A stretch of 33,982 nucleotides of DNA, from assembly GCA_009731375.1 (NCBI GenBank), contig BJOX01000088.1, positions 431,733-465,714 on the forward strand, in the 5' to 3' direction. The position numbers and the translations under genes are program-made. This stretch comes from Paulinella micropora (Eukaryota; Cercozoa; Imbricatea; Euglyphida). The stretch's first letter is position 1, and every line of letters starts with the position of its first letter. This document shows, piece by piece, positions 25,337-33,982 of this stretch. The notes below the pieces were generated by a model that made no database searches, was not told the origin of the DNA, and saw only the letters and a program-made list of their open reading frames with translations.

Positions 25337-27250
25337 ATGAAGCAGCTCACTCTCTGGGAGCCAGTAGCAAGACGTTTAGCGCCGGGGCCCGGGGGCAGTG
25401 TCCCCCGCGCAACCCCTGCGCTCCCTCAATCTAGCCAGCACAAGCGTGCTAGGAGCCCCTCTCCAGTCTCACAGCCCGTGAGCTCGAAATTACGAGAAGG
25501 CAAAGCCAGGGAAAAGAAGCTGAAATGCACCCCGACGCCCGCGGTGAGCAGCGGGCCGGTTCGGGCGTCGTTCTGGACCGACACTGCACAGGAGCTGTCC
25601 AGACAGTTACCTCTGGTCGCGGGAAGCGACTTGCGCAGAGCAGGTTGTTGGCCCATTTCTCTCAGCAAAATGTTAGCGTGCGGATCCTTGAGCTCGACCC
25701 GCAGGTACGAGCCGGCAATGACACACAGTTCACAAGCAACAACGTCTTGGCAGTCGCGGCTGTCTTCGCTGCCTCACACCGTAGTCGGTGCGCGACTCCA
25801 CGCAGCCAAGGGCAAGAAGGTGCCCAAGAAGAAAGCTGGCAGCCAAAAGGCGACACCAGCGCTCAAGACAGTCACGTACCGAATCTACCCCAGCAGCCAC
25901 AACCCACAAACTAGGCAAGCCTGGTTACGCAAGGCCTGGCTGGTATATAAGGCTATCCATACAATCTGGAACGCTGCTGTGGCCTGGCTACGAGAGGAGG
26001 ATAAGCGTTTTCCTGTGCCGAGCCAAGAACAGCCTGTGCCGTCATCGACCAAGAGGCGACGCTTAGAGAAGCCAGAGGCAAAGGAAGAGACGGCCGAAGA
26101 AACGCAAGCTAGAAAAGCCCGGGAACGACAGGAGCAGCAAGAGTGCCGAGAGAAAAGAAGGGCTGAGATGGGCGGTAGAATGCGGCGTCTGGGCGACTTT
26201 GACCTAGATACTTTGCGCCTGCGGTTTGTGAAGGACGGGAGCGAATTCGTGCAACAACATTCGTGGCTTCTCCAGATGCCGTACGATATCCGCGCAGTGG
26301 CCATTCGCGACTTGCAGGCGGCGCGCAAATCAGCCATTGCAAATCTTAAGCAGACGCGTAAGTTCTTTCACTGGAAGAAGGTAAACTTCCGCAAGTGGCA
26401 GGAGCGCAAGTCGACGATTGCGATTTCGCACACGGTTTGGGGGCGTAAGCGAGGCTTTTTTGCCGGCTTCTTCGGGCCGGAATCACTTACCTCCAGAGAT
26501 CACCAATGGTTGCAGCATGAAATCAAGCACGACGTGCGCTTGAGAGTCGATGGCCTAGGCAAGTGGTACTTACACGTGCCCATAGAGATAGAGCAGCGCG
26601 AGCGCGACGTGGCCGTGCCAGACTCGAAGCGCATAGTCAGCATTGATCCGGGCGTCAGAAGCTTTCTGACGGTGTACCACGCGGATTCAGGTGCGATAAC
26701 TGAGTGGGGTCGCGGGTCCATTGCGCGCGTGTACCGCCTGCACAAGCATATCGACGCGCTGCTGAGCAAGCACGACCTGGTGCCCAAGGAGAAGAAACGG
26801 CACCGCTGGCGCTTACGGCGCGCCATCACTCGGGTGCGTGCCAAGGTCTTGAACATGGTAGCCGACGTGCACAAGAAGGCAGCTAGGTGGCTGCTAGATA
26901 ACCACGACTACGTCGTGCTACCTTGGTTCGGAGCGTCCGACATGGTGAAAGGCAAAGAGATTTCACGGAAAACCAAGCGCAACATGCTGGCCTGGCGCCA
27001 TGCGGCCTTCCGTACGCGCCTGCTGAACCTGCAACGAGAATATGCAGGGAAGTGCAAGGTGTTAGTATGCAACGAAGGCTTCACCACCCAAACCTGTACG
27101 CAATGCGGGGCCCTGTGGCAGGACATCGGAGCCGCCAAGGTGTACAGCTGTCAGTGGTGCGCCTTGCAACACGGGCGCGACATGAACGCTAGCCGCAACA
27201 TTCTCTTGAGACTGCTGGCCCTAGGCAAGCAAGACATTTATACAAACTAA
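25337..27250 (+). CDS. Fanzor RNA-guided nuclease (TnpB-like), copy 2
   Basis: 637 residues, the same length as copy 1. A by-eye count gives just under 60 differences, concentrated in the N-terminal 450 residues; the last ~170 residues (RuvC-II, zinc finger, RuvC-III) are almost identical. RuvC-I (VSIDPGVRSF), the Pro replacing the canonical RuvC-II Glu (VVLPWFG), the alternative Glu (VCNEGFTTQTC), four zinc Cys and the RuvC-III Asp (HGRDMNASRNI) are all retained. There is no stop or frameshift, in contrast with many neighbouring genes, so the copy is recent or under selection. Confidence 0.88.
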   Translation: MKQLTLWEPVARRLAPGPGGSVPRATPALPQSSQHKRARSPSPVSQPVSSKLREGKAREKKLKCTPTPAVSSGPVRASFWTDTAQELSRQLPLVAGSDLRRAGCWPISLSKMLACGSLSSTRRYEPAMTHSSQATTSWQSRLSSLPHTVVGARLHAAKGKKVPKKKAGSQKATPALKTVTYRIYPSSHNPQTRQAWLRKAWLVYKAIHTIWNAAVAWLREEDKRFPVPSQEQPVPSSTKRRRLEKPEAKEETAEETQARKARERQEQQECREKRRAEMGGRMRRLGDFDLDTLRLRFVKDGSEFVQQHSWLLQMPYDIRAVAIRDLQAARKSAIANLKQTRKFFHWKKVNFRKWQERKSTIAISHTVWGRKRGFFAGFFGPESLTSRDHQWLQHEIKHDVRLRVDGLGKWYLHVPIEIEQRERDVAVPDSKRIVSIDPGVRSFLTVYHADSGAITEWGRGSIARVYRLHKHIDALLSKHDLVPKEKKRHRWRLRRAITRVRAKVLNMVADVHKKAARWLLDNHDYVVLPWFGASDMVKGKEISRKTKRNMLAWRHAAFRTRLLNLQREYAGKCKVLVCNEGFTTQTCTQCGALWQDIGAAKVYSCQWCALQHGRDMNASRNILLRLLALGKQDIYTN

Positions 27251-27368
27251 CACACGAAGATCCGGGACTGGAGACGTGATCTATTATCGTGTTTTGCCAG
27301 ATGGAGCCTGACTGTGTCGTGAACAGTCTGTAGTGTCTCGGTCGCAAGATCAAAGACTTCAATCCATC
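27251..27368 (+). ncRNA. Candidate Fanzor guide RNA (fRNA) scaffold, copy 2
   Basis: 118 nt from the stop codon to the element border, about seven differences from 6870-6988. Its presumptive guide is GGGCCACCACAAACTGAATT (27369-27388). Conservation is strongest at the border-proximal end. Confidence 0.6.
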
Positions 27369-27540
27369 GGGCCACCACAAACTGAATTTTTTTTTCAGAA
27401 GAGACATTTGGCACTAGCGTCAATTTCGCGGGGCGGAGGGGCCAACAAAGAGAGGATCTGGCGTGTTGCTTCTTTTCTTTCTTTTTTAATAAAGATTAAA
27501 TTCTTCTACTAACAAGATCGAACAGTCTGTCTCTCTCTCA

Positions 27541-29006
27541 TTAAGCCACGGCGCACCCGGCCAGGGTGAGACTGACGGGCAAACTGGCCACGCACTTCCA
27601 CGCGTTCTGTTCCTCGTTATAGCGCTCTACGCTGGCCAGGGGCTCCTGGTTCGCGTCAGTGCCCCCCAGCACGTACAGCTCGCCGTTAAGTACCGCCGCG
27701 CACGAGTCCTCGCGCGCCTCGCGCATTGGCGCAACCTCGTGCCACGCGTCCAGGGCCGGGTCGTAGCGCTCGACCGACGTGAGCGCGCGGCCCCCCACCG
27801 CCAGGCCCCCGATGGCGTACACCCGCCCCTTCAGTACCGCCGACGAGCAACCCCACCGAGCGACTTTCAGCGGCGCCACCGCCACCCAACGGTCGTGCTC
27901 CATCTTCTCCGCGTGGTCGAGGATCTTGTTGTCGTTGTCTATGCCGCCGAAGACGTACGCGTGCCCGCCCACGCTGGCCGCGCCCAAGTAGCCCCTGGGC
28001 CGCGACATGCCGCAACAGTAGGACCAGCTGTTGGCAACTACGTCGTAGCGCAACACATCACTGGTGTACTTTGCCTTGCAAGCTCCGCCCAGCACGTACA
28101 GGCTGCCGCCCAACGACAACGCGCTGGAACCGACGATTTCGTGTGGCACGCGCGCGATAGCTTCCCAGCCCTTTTCCTGCTGGCTCAAGTCCAGCCTCTC
28201 CGCTGTCGTCGTCGTGTTGTTCAAGGACACGGCCCCCCCGACCGCGTACAGACGCCCCTCGAGCGCTGCTCCGGCGATACTCGAGCGCGCTTGCTTTAGC
28301 TTGGCGCACTGCGTCCAAACGTCTTTCTTGGGGTTGTAGCAGTGCGTAGCCGCCAGCCGGTCGTGGGCGCCCGGCGCGCCGCCGCCGTAGCCGCCAAACA
28401 CGTACAGCCGCGCGCATCTGGCCGGGACAGACGCCTTCTGAGTGCACGTCCGCGACAGCGTCGAGAGCGTGATTTCCAGGCGCCGGTCCTCGTGGTCCAC
28501 GTCCGCCTCCACTTCCAGCACGGTTCGGGCGCGTAACCTCTGCAACTCCTGCTTGTGCCGGCCGATCACTTGGTGCACCTGGTACAGCCGGGAGCCGAGG
28601 TCGTGCTCCTGCTCGTCGTCGCATTCCACGCGGAGGCGCAGCGCCTCGCTCTCGGCGTCAGGGCCCTGATGTCCTGCTCGCGCCTGCTGATCTCGGCCTC
28701 GAGCTGGCGCCGCGCGCCCGCGCTCGCTTCGGGCAGGCCCCGCCACTTGGTGTGCGTGCTCACCAGCGTCAGCGAGAGCTTGCCATCGCCCTCCGTGTTG
28801 CGTGATATTTCAAGGCTCGCCCTGTCGTCCTGCCGCTGCTGTGTGAAGCGGTCGCCAGACGTCTTGTACAGCTGTTCCACGTTGTGCAGCAGGTCCCCGA
28901 ACACTTCGAGGGGGTTCTGCGGATGTTTGGCGGTTTCTGGCTGCGCCAGCTTTCTTTTCTTGTGGCTCGAGATTGCCCCCCGACCTTTTTTGCTGGGCGC
29001 TGGCAC
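27541..29006 (-). pseudogene. Coiled-coil + six-bladed Kelch repeat protein, one frameshift near 28655
   Basis: The C-terminal part (27541 to about 28440) has six Kelch motifs: LYVFGGYGGG, LYAVGGAVS, LYVLGGACK, AYVFGGIDN, VYAIGGLAV and LYVLGGTDA, forming a beta-propeller for protein binding. Upstream is a helical, charged region (RLYQVHQVIGRHKQELQRL) in this frame. Beyond about 28655 the coding sense passes to another frame (RRQLEAEISRREQDIRAL, NPLEVFGDLLHNVEQLYK) up to about 29006, where a basic KKGRG...SSHKKRK patch suggests nuclear entry. There is no ATG at that end; the listed start is a GTG, so the true start is unknown. No BTB domain is visible. Confidence 0.75.
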
Positions 29007-29421
29007 AGCTTTTGTCCCGTCCTTGCCACGAAAAGGGGTTCGGGGTGTTTGGGGGGGGCCTCCAAAAAAGGAAAAGAAACACTCCAGAAAAAAATGGAAA
29101 CGGGCAGAGGAGGGTGGGAAGGGGGGGGGCCTAATGCCTTCTTGGCATCCCCCCCCCCCCCACTTTTTCGCCGCCCCCCATTCCGCCCGTTTTTTGTTCT
29201 TTTTTTTTGGGGGGTGAAAATTAAAAAAAAAAAAAAGCTAAGAAAAATAATACAAAAACGAACGCTCTGGCTGTCCTTAGCGTGTTCCTTTTGTTCTCTT
29301 GAACACCAGTCACCCCCACCGCCGGCTATCTTATACCGCCGACAGGAACAAAGCAAACGAACCGACCTGAGAAGTAAAGAAAAGGCGTGCACAGCCGCCC
29401 CTTGTCCCTCGTCGGCGTGAC
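29007..29421. promoter_or_regulatory. Divergent spacer with homopolymer tracts
   Basis: It separates the Kelch gene (minus) from the membrane protein (plus) and holds G-runs near 29052 and 29126, a C-run at about 29151-29161, T-runs and a 14-A run near 29222. No gene is recognised. Confidence 0.4.
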
Positions 29422-30483
29422 ATGTTATTCAGCCCCGCCATGTCCATCGCCTGCGCCGCCGCGTTTCTGTGCGGCATGGCGTGGCTGCTATGTCTGCAGC
29501 TGGCGACCGACAGCGGACGGCGGCGGCGTGTCGCCGTGTTCACGACCCTGCGCCTGTGGTTCTGGACCGTAGCGCACGCGGCCGCCGTGCTGCTGCTCTG
29601 TGACGGGCACCGGTTGCTCTGGCAGATCGCGTACCAGTCCCTGCTGCTGCCGCTGGCCTGGCACGTGTGGCTAGAGTGCGTAGAACGCTACCCGTACGGG
29701 CTGGCCCCCTCGAACCTTCGCAACCGGTGCCATGACATGAGGTTTCTGCGCCTGGCGGTGTGCGTAGCCTCGGCCGCGCTCGCCGCCGCCACAGAAAACC
29801 ACTGGCCGCCCAGGGCTTTCTTGCTGACCGCCCAGCTGTACGGCGCCTGGTTGTTCTTCAGCAGCAACTCGCGGATACGCGCGCTGCAGCGGACGGTCGG
29901 CGCGAGCGACTCGGCGCGGGCGGCGCGGGCCAGGCGTACTCTGTGCTGCTTGCAGTGTGCCTCCGCGTGCTGTGCCGCCCTGCACGCGTTGTACTTATTG
30001 CTGTGGCTCTGTCTAGAGCTGCCACGCGGCGGGGGCCCCGTACGGTGGACGTTCGGCTTCATGTCCGCCCTGCTGCCCACGCCATGGCTCTGCCTCGTAG
30101 CCCTGCAGCTGCTGCCCAAATTGCAAAAGGTCCCTTCCGGGCCAAGGCTTTACCTCAAGCCCACGCAGGCCGTGCGTGTCCAGAGCGCACCACAGCAGGG
30201 CGCCTTCTGCCACGACGACGCGGCGCCTGACCAAGAACTGGCAGCGGGCCCGCGCGGTTCGAGGCTTGGCGCGGTCATGGGGGCCTACACGCAAACGCCC
30301 GACTCTAGCGCCGCTTCGCATCAGCAGTCCCTCGCCAGCCTGCCAATGGCAGCGTCGCCGACGCCTCCCACCATCAGGCTAGCGCCCCACAGCCAGGCCG
30401 CGCGGGAAGACGGCAGCTTGGAACAGGTCAGCCGGGTTGAGGCGTCGTTCTTGGAGAAGGGTTGTGAAAGTTTCAGCTACTGA
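29422..30483 (+). CDS. Seven-helix membrane protein of unknown family
   Basis: The ATG at 29422 (MLFSPAMSIACAAAFLCGMA) opens 353 residues. Seven hydrophobic segments are visible, at about 8-28, 40-60, 68-86, 105-122, 132-148, 173-198 and 212-234, followed by a long Ser/Pro/Gln-rich hydrophilic tail of about 110 residues. The number of helices and the soluble tail suggest a receptor- or channel-like protein, but no rhodopsin lysine or GPCR signature (such as DRY) can be identified. It converges on the heliorhodopsin gene, separated by a poly-G tract. Confidence 0.7.
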   Translation: MLFSPAMSIACAAAFLCGMAWLLCLQLATDSGRRRRVAVFTTLRLWFWTVAHAAAVLLLCDGHRLLWQIAYQSLLLPLAWHVWLECVERYPYGLAPSNLRNRCHDMRFLRLAVCVASAALAAATENHWPPRAFLLTAQLYGAWLFFSSNSRIRALQRTVGASDSARAARARRTLCCLQCASACCAALHALYLLLWLCLELPRGGGPVRWTFGFMSALLPTPWLCLVALQLLPKLQKVPSGPRLYLKPTQAVRVQSAPQQGAFCHDDAAPDQELAAGPRGSRLGAVMGAYTQTPDSSAASHQQSLASLPMAASPTPPTIRLAPHSQAAREDGSLEQVSRVEASFLEKGCESFSY

Positions 30484-30526
30484 AGAAGNNNNNNNNNNGG
30501 GGGGGGGGGGAGGGGGGGGGGGGGGG

Positions 30527-30560
<34 letters not shown>

Positions 30561-30663
30561 GAAATACGCAGAAGGCAAAAATCACTGACTCTTTTTTTTT
30601 AATTGGAGAGGCCCGTCAGTACAACACAGAAATCTGTTTTTTTGTCTGGCTTTTTTTTTCGGT
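30484..30663. other. Convergent spacer with 10-N gap and ~60-bp poly-G tract
   Basis: After the gap 30489-30498 comes about 60 bp of G broken by single A at two places, followed by an AT-rich sequence. It lies between two converging stop codons. Confidence 0.7.
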
Positions 30664-31626
30664 CTACCAAAAAGAACCATGAAATTTTTTGTCCGGGCAC
30701 TGCAACAGAGCGGCGCAGCCGGGCTGCGGCAGCCAGTCGGCCGACTGTCCCCGCAGCGACGCGAGGGCCAGCCCCGTGAGAGCCATCTTGCTGGACAGGC
30801 TCAGGAGGCAATAGCCGCTTTCGGTCCACACCCGCCAACTTTTTGCTGGCAGACAGCAAACAAAACATTCGTAGCACAGGGCCTCCCAGATACCAAAAGA
30901 AGCGAAGAAAAAAGACTCCGACCAGATAGCGAACCGGATCAGGCCGACGGTCTTGTCAGGAACATCCAGGCTGCCGATGACCCCGTGCGCGGCGAGCCAC
31001 AGCGGCAGGAACGACAGGGCCAGCAACGCCCACGACAGCGCCCAGCAAGCCCGTGTGACGGTCTTCCACGACACTTGAATGGCAGTCTTTTGGTTCTGGA
31101 CCAGCGTTTGCACTTCATTCGGTAGAACGAAAGTGCCGAACACCGCCGGGCCGAGCAGCGGAACCAGCCCGCCCACCCAGACCATGAGGCTGCACAGGCA
31201 GAACGACACCGCGAGCGCCGAGGCCGAGCGCTCGCCGGCCAGCAGCTGCAGCTGCAGCAGCATCAGCGGGGCGGTGACCGAGTACTCCAGCCAGCGCCCG
31301 GCCGGGCACACCAGCGGACTTTTCCAGCACAGCAGCCACAGCTGTGCCGCGTGGCCTGCGGTAGTGAGGGCGTGGAAGGCCACCGACAGGCTCCAGAGCG
31401 AGATGCCCGGCCCCGCGGCAGTTTGCTCCAGCCAGCCCGCGGCACGAACCGCACAGTCACGCGAAGGGCCTACTGTCAGTGTGACGATAGCGGTCTGCGC
31501 CGGTGGCAGGCCCCTGGCTATGTCTAGGGGGCCCGTAAGCTGGAGTATCAAGATCGCTAGATGCGCCAAGAGGGCTACAAGATTAAGCGCCCATGGAACC
31601 GCTAGGTCGGCAGGGAATTTCAGCAT
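30664..31626 (-). CDS. Heliorhodopsin
   Basis: The ATG at 31626 (MLKFPADLAVPWALNLVALL) gives 320 residues; an upstream TTG is less likely. Heliorhodopsins are seven-helix retinal proteins with inverted membrane topology; some from algal giant viruses conduct protons. Signatures seen: helix 1 LNLVALLAHLAILIL; helix 2 SVAFHALTTAGHAAQLWLL; helix 3 RWLEYSVTAPLMLLQL, with E114 at the family's counterion position; helix 7 YCLLSLSSKMALTGLAL, with K280 as the retinal Schiff-base lysine. The loop between helices 1 and 2 is longer than usual, which makes the protein larger than typical members (about 250-300). The frame is intact. Family assignment rests on the helix 3 and helix 7 motifs. Confidence 0.85.
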   Translation of the reverse strand: MLKFPADLAVPWALNLVALLAHLAILILQLTGPLDIARGLPPAQTAIVTLTVGPSRDCAVRAAGWLEQTAAGPGISLWSLSVAFHALTTAGHAAQLWLLCWKSPLVCPAGRWLEYSVTAPLMLLQLQLLAGERSASALAVSFCLCSLMVWVGGLVPLLGPAVFGTFVLPNEVQTLVQNQKTAIQVSWKTVTRACWALSWALLALSFLPLWLAAHGVIGSLDVPDKTVGLIRFAIWSESFFFASFGIWEALCYECFVCCLPAKSWRVWTESGYCLLSLSSKMALTGLALASLRGQSADWLPQPGCAALLQCPDKKFHGSFW

Positions 31627-31813
31627 AAAAGCAAACAAGAAAAACAAAGAGTCTCCTTTTTTTTAGTTAAACAATTTGAACAAAACAAGCCCGGCTGCTC
31701 TCCGCCCCTTTTATTCTTGTCTGGGCAAACATTTTTTTTTGCCGGTCGTTTTCAAACGGGCGGGGCCTAAGGGGCCAGGAAGGGGGAGGGAAGAGTTTGC
31801 CTGTCTCTTTTTT
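31627..31813. promoter_or_regulatory. Spacer upstream of the heliorhodopsin gene
   Basis: It contains A/T homopolymers directly upstream of the start (AACTAAAAAAAAGGAGAC on the coding strand) and follows the stop of the next minus-strand gene. No specific promoter element is assigned. Confidence 0.35.
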
Positions 31814-32959
31814 TTAAAGGACATATTTCTGCGGGAGGATTCTCGGGTTTGCCTGGTTCGGCCCTTCTTCGGGCCCGTTGAAGGAGTCCCATTTCAGATT
31901 CAGCAGTGTTTCAGGGCCCGGGACAGCCGCGATCGTTCGGCACAGCCCGCCTGGCAGCCCCTCTAGCGACTGCAGGCTGACGGCCCTGAGCTCCAGCGAC
32001 CGCAGCCGGGGCAAGGTCGCCAGCGGGCCGAACGAGGGCAGCTCGGCATTCGTGAGCACCAGTTCCTCTAGCACGCAGCCCTGCCAGAGCCGCGCGTCTA
32101 CGTGCAGCCACGCATCATTGGACGGCCCCGCCGATTCCAGCGCCAGCTTGCGCAGCTTCAGGTCCTTGACCAACACCAGCAGCTGCCCCAGCTCCTGCGG
32201 CGTAGAGGCCCGGTACAGCAAGGACAGTTCTTGGAGCCCGCGCAGGCGTCGCAGGTGCACGAGCGCAAGGTGGTTCAAGGCCCTGGAGCGCGGCAGGTGC
32301 AGCGCGCGCAACTGTCGCACGCCGCCCAGACAAACGTCAGGGCGCCAGCCGTCGGGCGCCCAGAATTCGGTCAGGTTCCGCGCGAGCGTCGCGAAGCGCA
32401 GGTACTCGGTTTGTGCAAAGAACGAACCGGACAGGTCCAAACAGATCAACGAGGGCAGGCGCGCCAGAAAGCACAGGTTGCCTATGCCGCGACACCAGTG
32501 CAGCCGCAGGGTGTGCAGATGTCGCAGGGGCCCAAGAATAGTCAGCAAGGGCACGGAGCCCAGGTCACAGCAGTCTAGCGTCAGTTCGCGCAGCTGTGGT
32601 AGCGGCATGGCGGCCGTGGTAGCGGCGTGCTTCCAGCCGATAACGCGCAGGCTCGTAGTGCAGGGGAAATGGCGCGCGCACTCGGCGGGTGACGCGGACC
32701 CCGCCAGCAACGGGTTGACTGTCACTGGGCCGAGCGTGCTGCCGTGTCGTGCTAACGACCGCCGCCCCGCGGGGGTGGGGAAGCACGGCAGGTCGAGCCG
32801 CGCGGGCCAGCGGAGGAGGTTGTGCCCCCACAGGCCCGTGCTGCACACGCCAAGCAGCGCCAACAAATGTCGGTGCTCCAGGAAGCTGAGCACAAGCACG
32901 ACCACATCGCGCGACAGGGGCATGTCGCGACAGGGGCGCGGCCGCTTTTTCTTCTTCAT
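31814..32959 (-). CDS. F-box-like/LRR protein
   Basis: The ATG at 32959 (MKKKKRPRPCRDMPLSRDVV) is preferred to an upstream TTG; 381 residues. After a basic leader, an F-box-like helix set is seen (LSRDVVVLVLSFLEHRHLLA, then LLGVCSTGLW). About ten LRR units follow (LRELTLDCCDLGSV, LHTLRLHWCRGIGN, LICLDLSGSFF, LRALHLPRSRAL, LQELSLLYRAST, LEELVLTNAELPSF, LRSLELRAVSLQSL). It probably recruits partners to a ubiquitin ligase. Same strand as the heliorhodopsin gene and upstream of it. Confidence 0.78.
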   Translation of the reverse strand: MKKKKRPRPCRDMPLSRDVVVLVLSFLEHRHLLALLGVCSTGLWGHNLLRWPARLDLPCFPTPAGRRSLARHGSTLGPVTVNPLLAGSASPAECARHFPCTTSLRVIGWKHAATTAAMPLPQLRELTLDCCDLGSVPLLTILGPLRHLHTLRLHWCRGIGNLCFLARLPSLICLDLSGSFFAQTEYLRFATLARNLTEFWAPDGWRPDVCLGGVRQLRALHLPRSRALNHLALVHLRRLRGLQELSLLYRASTPQELGQLLVLVKDLKLRKLALESAGPSNDAWLHVDARLWQGCVLEELVLTNAELPSFGPLATLPRLRSLELRAVSLQSLEGLPGGLCRTIAAVPGPETLLNLKWDSFNGPEEGPNQANPRILPQKYVL

Positions 32960-33036
32960 TTTGTACACGAAAGAAAACCTTTGCCTTTCCCCCGGCTCCA
33001 AGCGCTTGCTAAGTCCTGCTGAATCTTGTTAGCTGA

Positions 33037-33972
33037 CCCACTCAGGTTAGGGCGCTGCACTTCGAAGGCGACCTAGACTCTGTGCACTGGTACTTGCGAG
33101 AAGACAAGACAAAGCTACCCTGCCTACCGGAGCTGCGCGAGCTGAGAGTCTCCTTCAAGCGCCTAAACGGAGACCGGCACGACCCGGCCCTCGATCAGAA
33201 ATTGCGCTCCAAACTAGCTAGGGATTTGATCAGAATGCCACCCGCGCTGAAAAAGCTGTCACTCCATGGCTGCCGTCTAGACGCCGCTTCGTTGGAGTTT
33301 GTGCTGCGAGAGCTGACTGCTCTGGAAGAGCTCGGCCTGTCAGAAGACGCCCACCGCGGCCACGGCCTGAGCAGTTACGACCTCAAGGACTGCCCCAGCC
33401 TACGCAAACTACGGTTGCGAGCTCTGAGGCTGAACGGCTTCCCGCACATCAATTTCGACGTGCTCCGGCACCTGAACCGCGAGCACCTGCGACTACTGCC
33501 CCTGGACTCTTGCCTAGGCGGTGACGAGGTGGGTGATGGCAAGCTCCTGAGCGTCCAGCTCAGGCAGTTGCGGGTGCGAGATCCGAGATGCGAGTTTCTG
33601 CTTGCTCATTTCCCTACCGGCCTCAAGTTACGAGTGCTGGCGCTAGAAGGCCTGTGCTCAGACAATGAAGTCGGGCTACAGGTGCTGGCTGGTTTACGCT
33701 TGCACAACTTGCGGCTGCTGTCGCTGATTGGGGGAGATGTGGACGTCATTGCCGGCCTGCAGCAACCAGAGCTGCTGCTGCAGTTCCCTGAGCTGCAAAC
33801 CCTGGTCCTAGACCGCCAGGCCTCGAGCGAAGAAACCTGGAGTACATTAACGTCCTGGTTGCAACGAAATCTACACCCGACGTTAACAAGCGCCGGCCTG
33901 GTAGATGAAGTTAGAAAACAAGCCCGTGACTTGTACTTGGAAAGATCGGCGTCACAGCTGCTGGGAGACTGA
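33037..33972 (+). pseudogene. LRR protein lacking a start codon
   Basis: The frame is open from the codon after TGA (33034-33036) to the TGA at 33970-33972 and carries LRR units from its first codons (VRALHFEGDLDSVHW, LRELRVSFKRLNGD, LKKLSLHGCRLDA, LEELGLSEDAHRG, LRKLRLRALRLNGF, LRVLALEGLCSDN, LQTLVLDRQASSEE). No ATG precedes the LRR region; the first candidate is the GTG at 33082. Either the 5' part (with F-box) was lost, or it lies in an upstream exon: TTAGCTGACCCACTCAG just before 33048 resembles a branch point plus 3' splice site. Only about 77 bp separates it from the divergent gene at 32959. Confidence 0.65.
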
Positions 33973-33982
33973 AAAGCAAAAT

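Larger units (their letters stand above)
24846..27368 (+). mobile_element. Fanzor element, copy 2
   Basis: It has the same structure as copy 1: a G-run (24846-24870), the CGCGCCTGCCTCTCACTG block, a CT-rich 5' region, the protein gene and the conserved 3' noncoding segment, ending at 27368 (AAAGACTTCAATCCATC). The 5' region is alignable with copy 1 over roughly 400 bp, so promoter and leader moved with the gene. Confidence 0.78.

Noticed and set aside
32102-32578. Plus-strand frame opposite the LRR gene
   Set aside because: Gln/Arg-rich shadow frame of the minus-strand LRR gene.
1-33982. CRISPR array or prokaryotic operon structure
   Set aside because: Repeats are long palindromic or degenerate tandem units without spacers, and gene families are eukaryotic/viral.

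Overview
The window looks like a piece of a large DNA virus of a eukaryote, or of such a virus integrated in a eukaryotic genome. The evidence is the gene set: a homologue of the largest RNA polymerase subunit (RPB1), two Fanzor (eukaryotic TnpB-like) elements, F-box/leucine-rich-repeat proteins, Kelch and Sel1 repeat proteins, a heliorhodopsin and an ADP-ribosylation-type protein. Genes are GC-rich. Intergenic DNA is full of poly-T, poly-A, poly-G/C and long palindromes. No tRNA, rRNA or CRISPR array was recognised. The sequence is scaffolded: seven N gaps lie at 2663-2672, 4406-4482, 11247-11256, 15025-15080, 23854-23948, 24758-24845 and 30489-30498, several of them inside poly-C/poly-G tracts.

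Layout. At 1-3.5 kb are three genes of unknown or weakly assigned function, two of them interrupted. At 3.5-4.4 kb are a palindromic repeat and a short tandem repeat. At 4.5-7.0 kb is Fanzor copy 1 with a conserved 3' noncoding segment. At 7.3-9.6 kb is an ADP-ribosylglycohydrolase-like/macrodomain-like fusion with one frameshift. At 9.8-12.0 kb is a 'graveyard': a second copy of the 3.3-4.3 kb segment, a fragment of an F-box gene and a solitary Fanzor left end. At 12.2-14.9 kb are two F-box genes. At 15.3-20.8 kb is an RPB1 homologue broken by several stops and frameshifts and altered at its catalytic motif. At 20.7-21.9 kb is an array of 287-bp palindromic units between direct repeats. At 21.9-24.7 kb are two genes of unknown function and a Sel1 gene cut at both ends. 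At 24.8-27.4 kb is Fanzor copy 2. At 27.5-34 kb are a Kelch gene, a seven-helix membrane protein, the heliorhodopsin and two LRR proteins.

Two themes stand out. First, many long genes are interrupted by a single in-frame stop or a one-base frameshift although coding similarity resumes at once. The in-frame stops include TAA, TAG and TGA. This fits a decaying integrated virus; sequencing error and recoding are alternatives. Second, the two Fanzor copies keep a matching 3' end right up to the element border, as expected for a guide RNA gene. The sequences just past both borders resemble the same short repeat family found elsewhere in the window.
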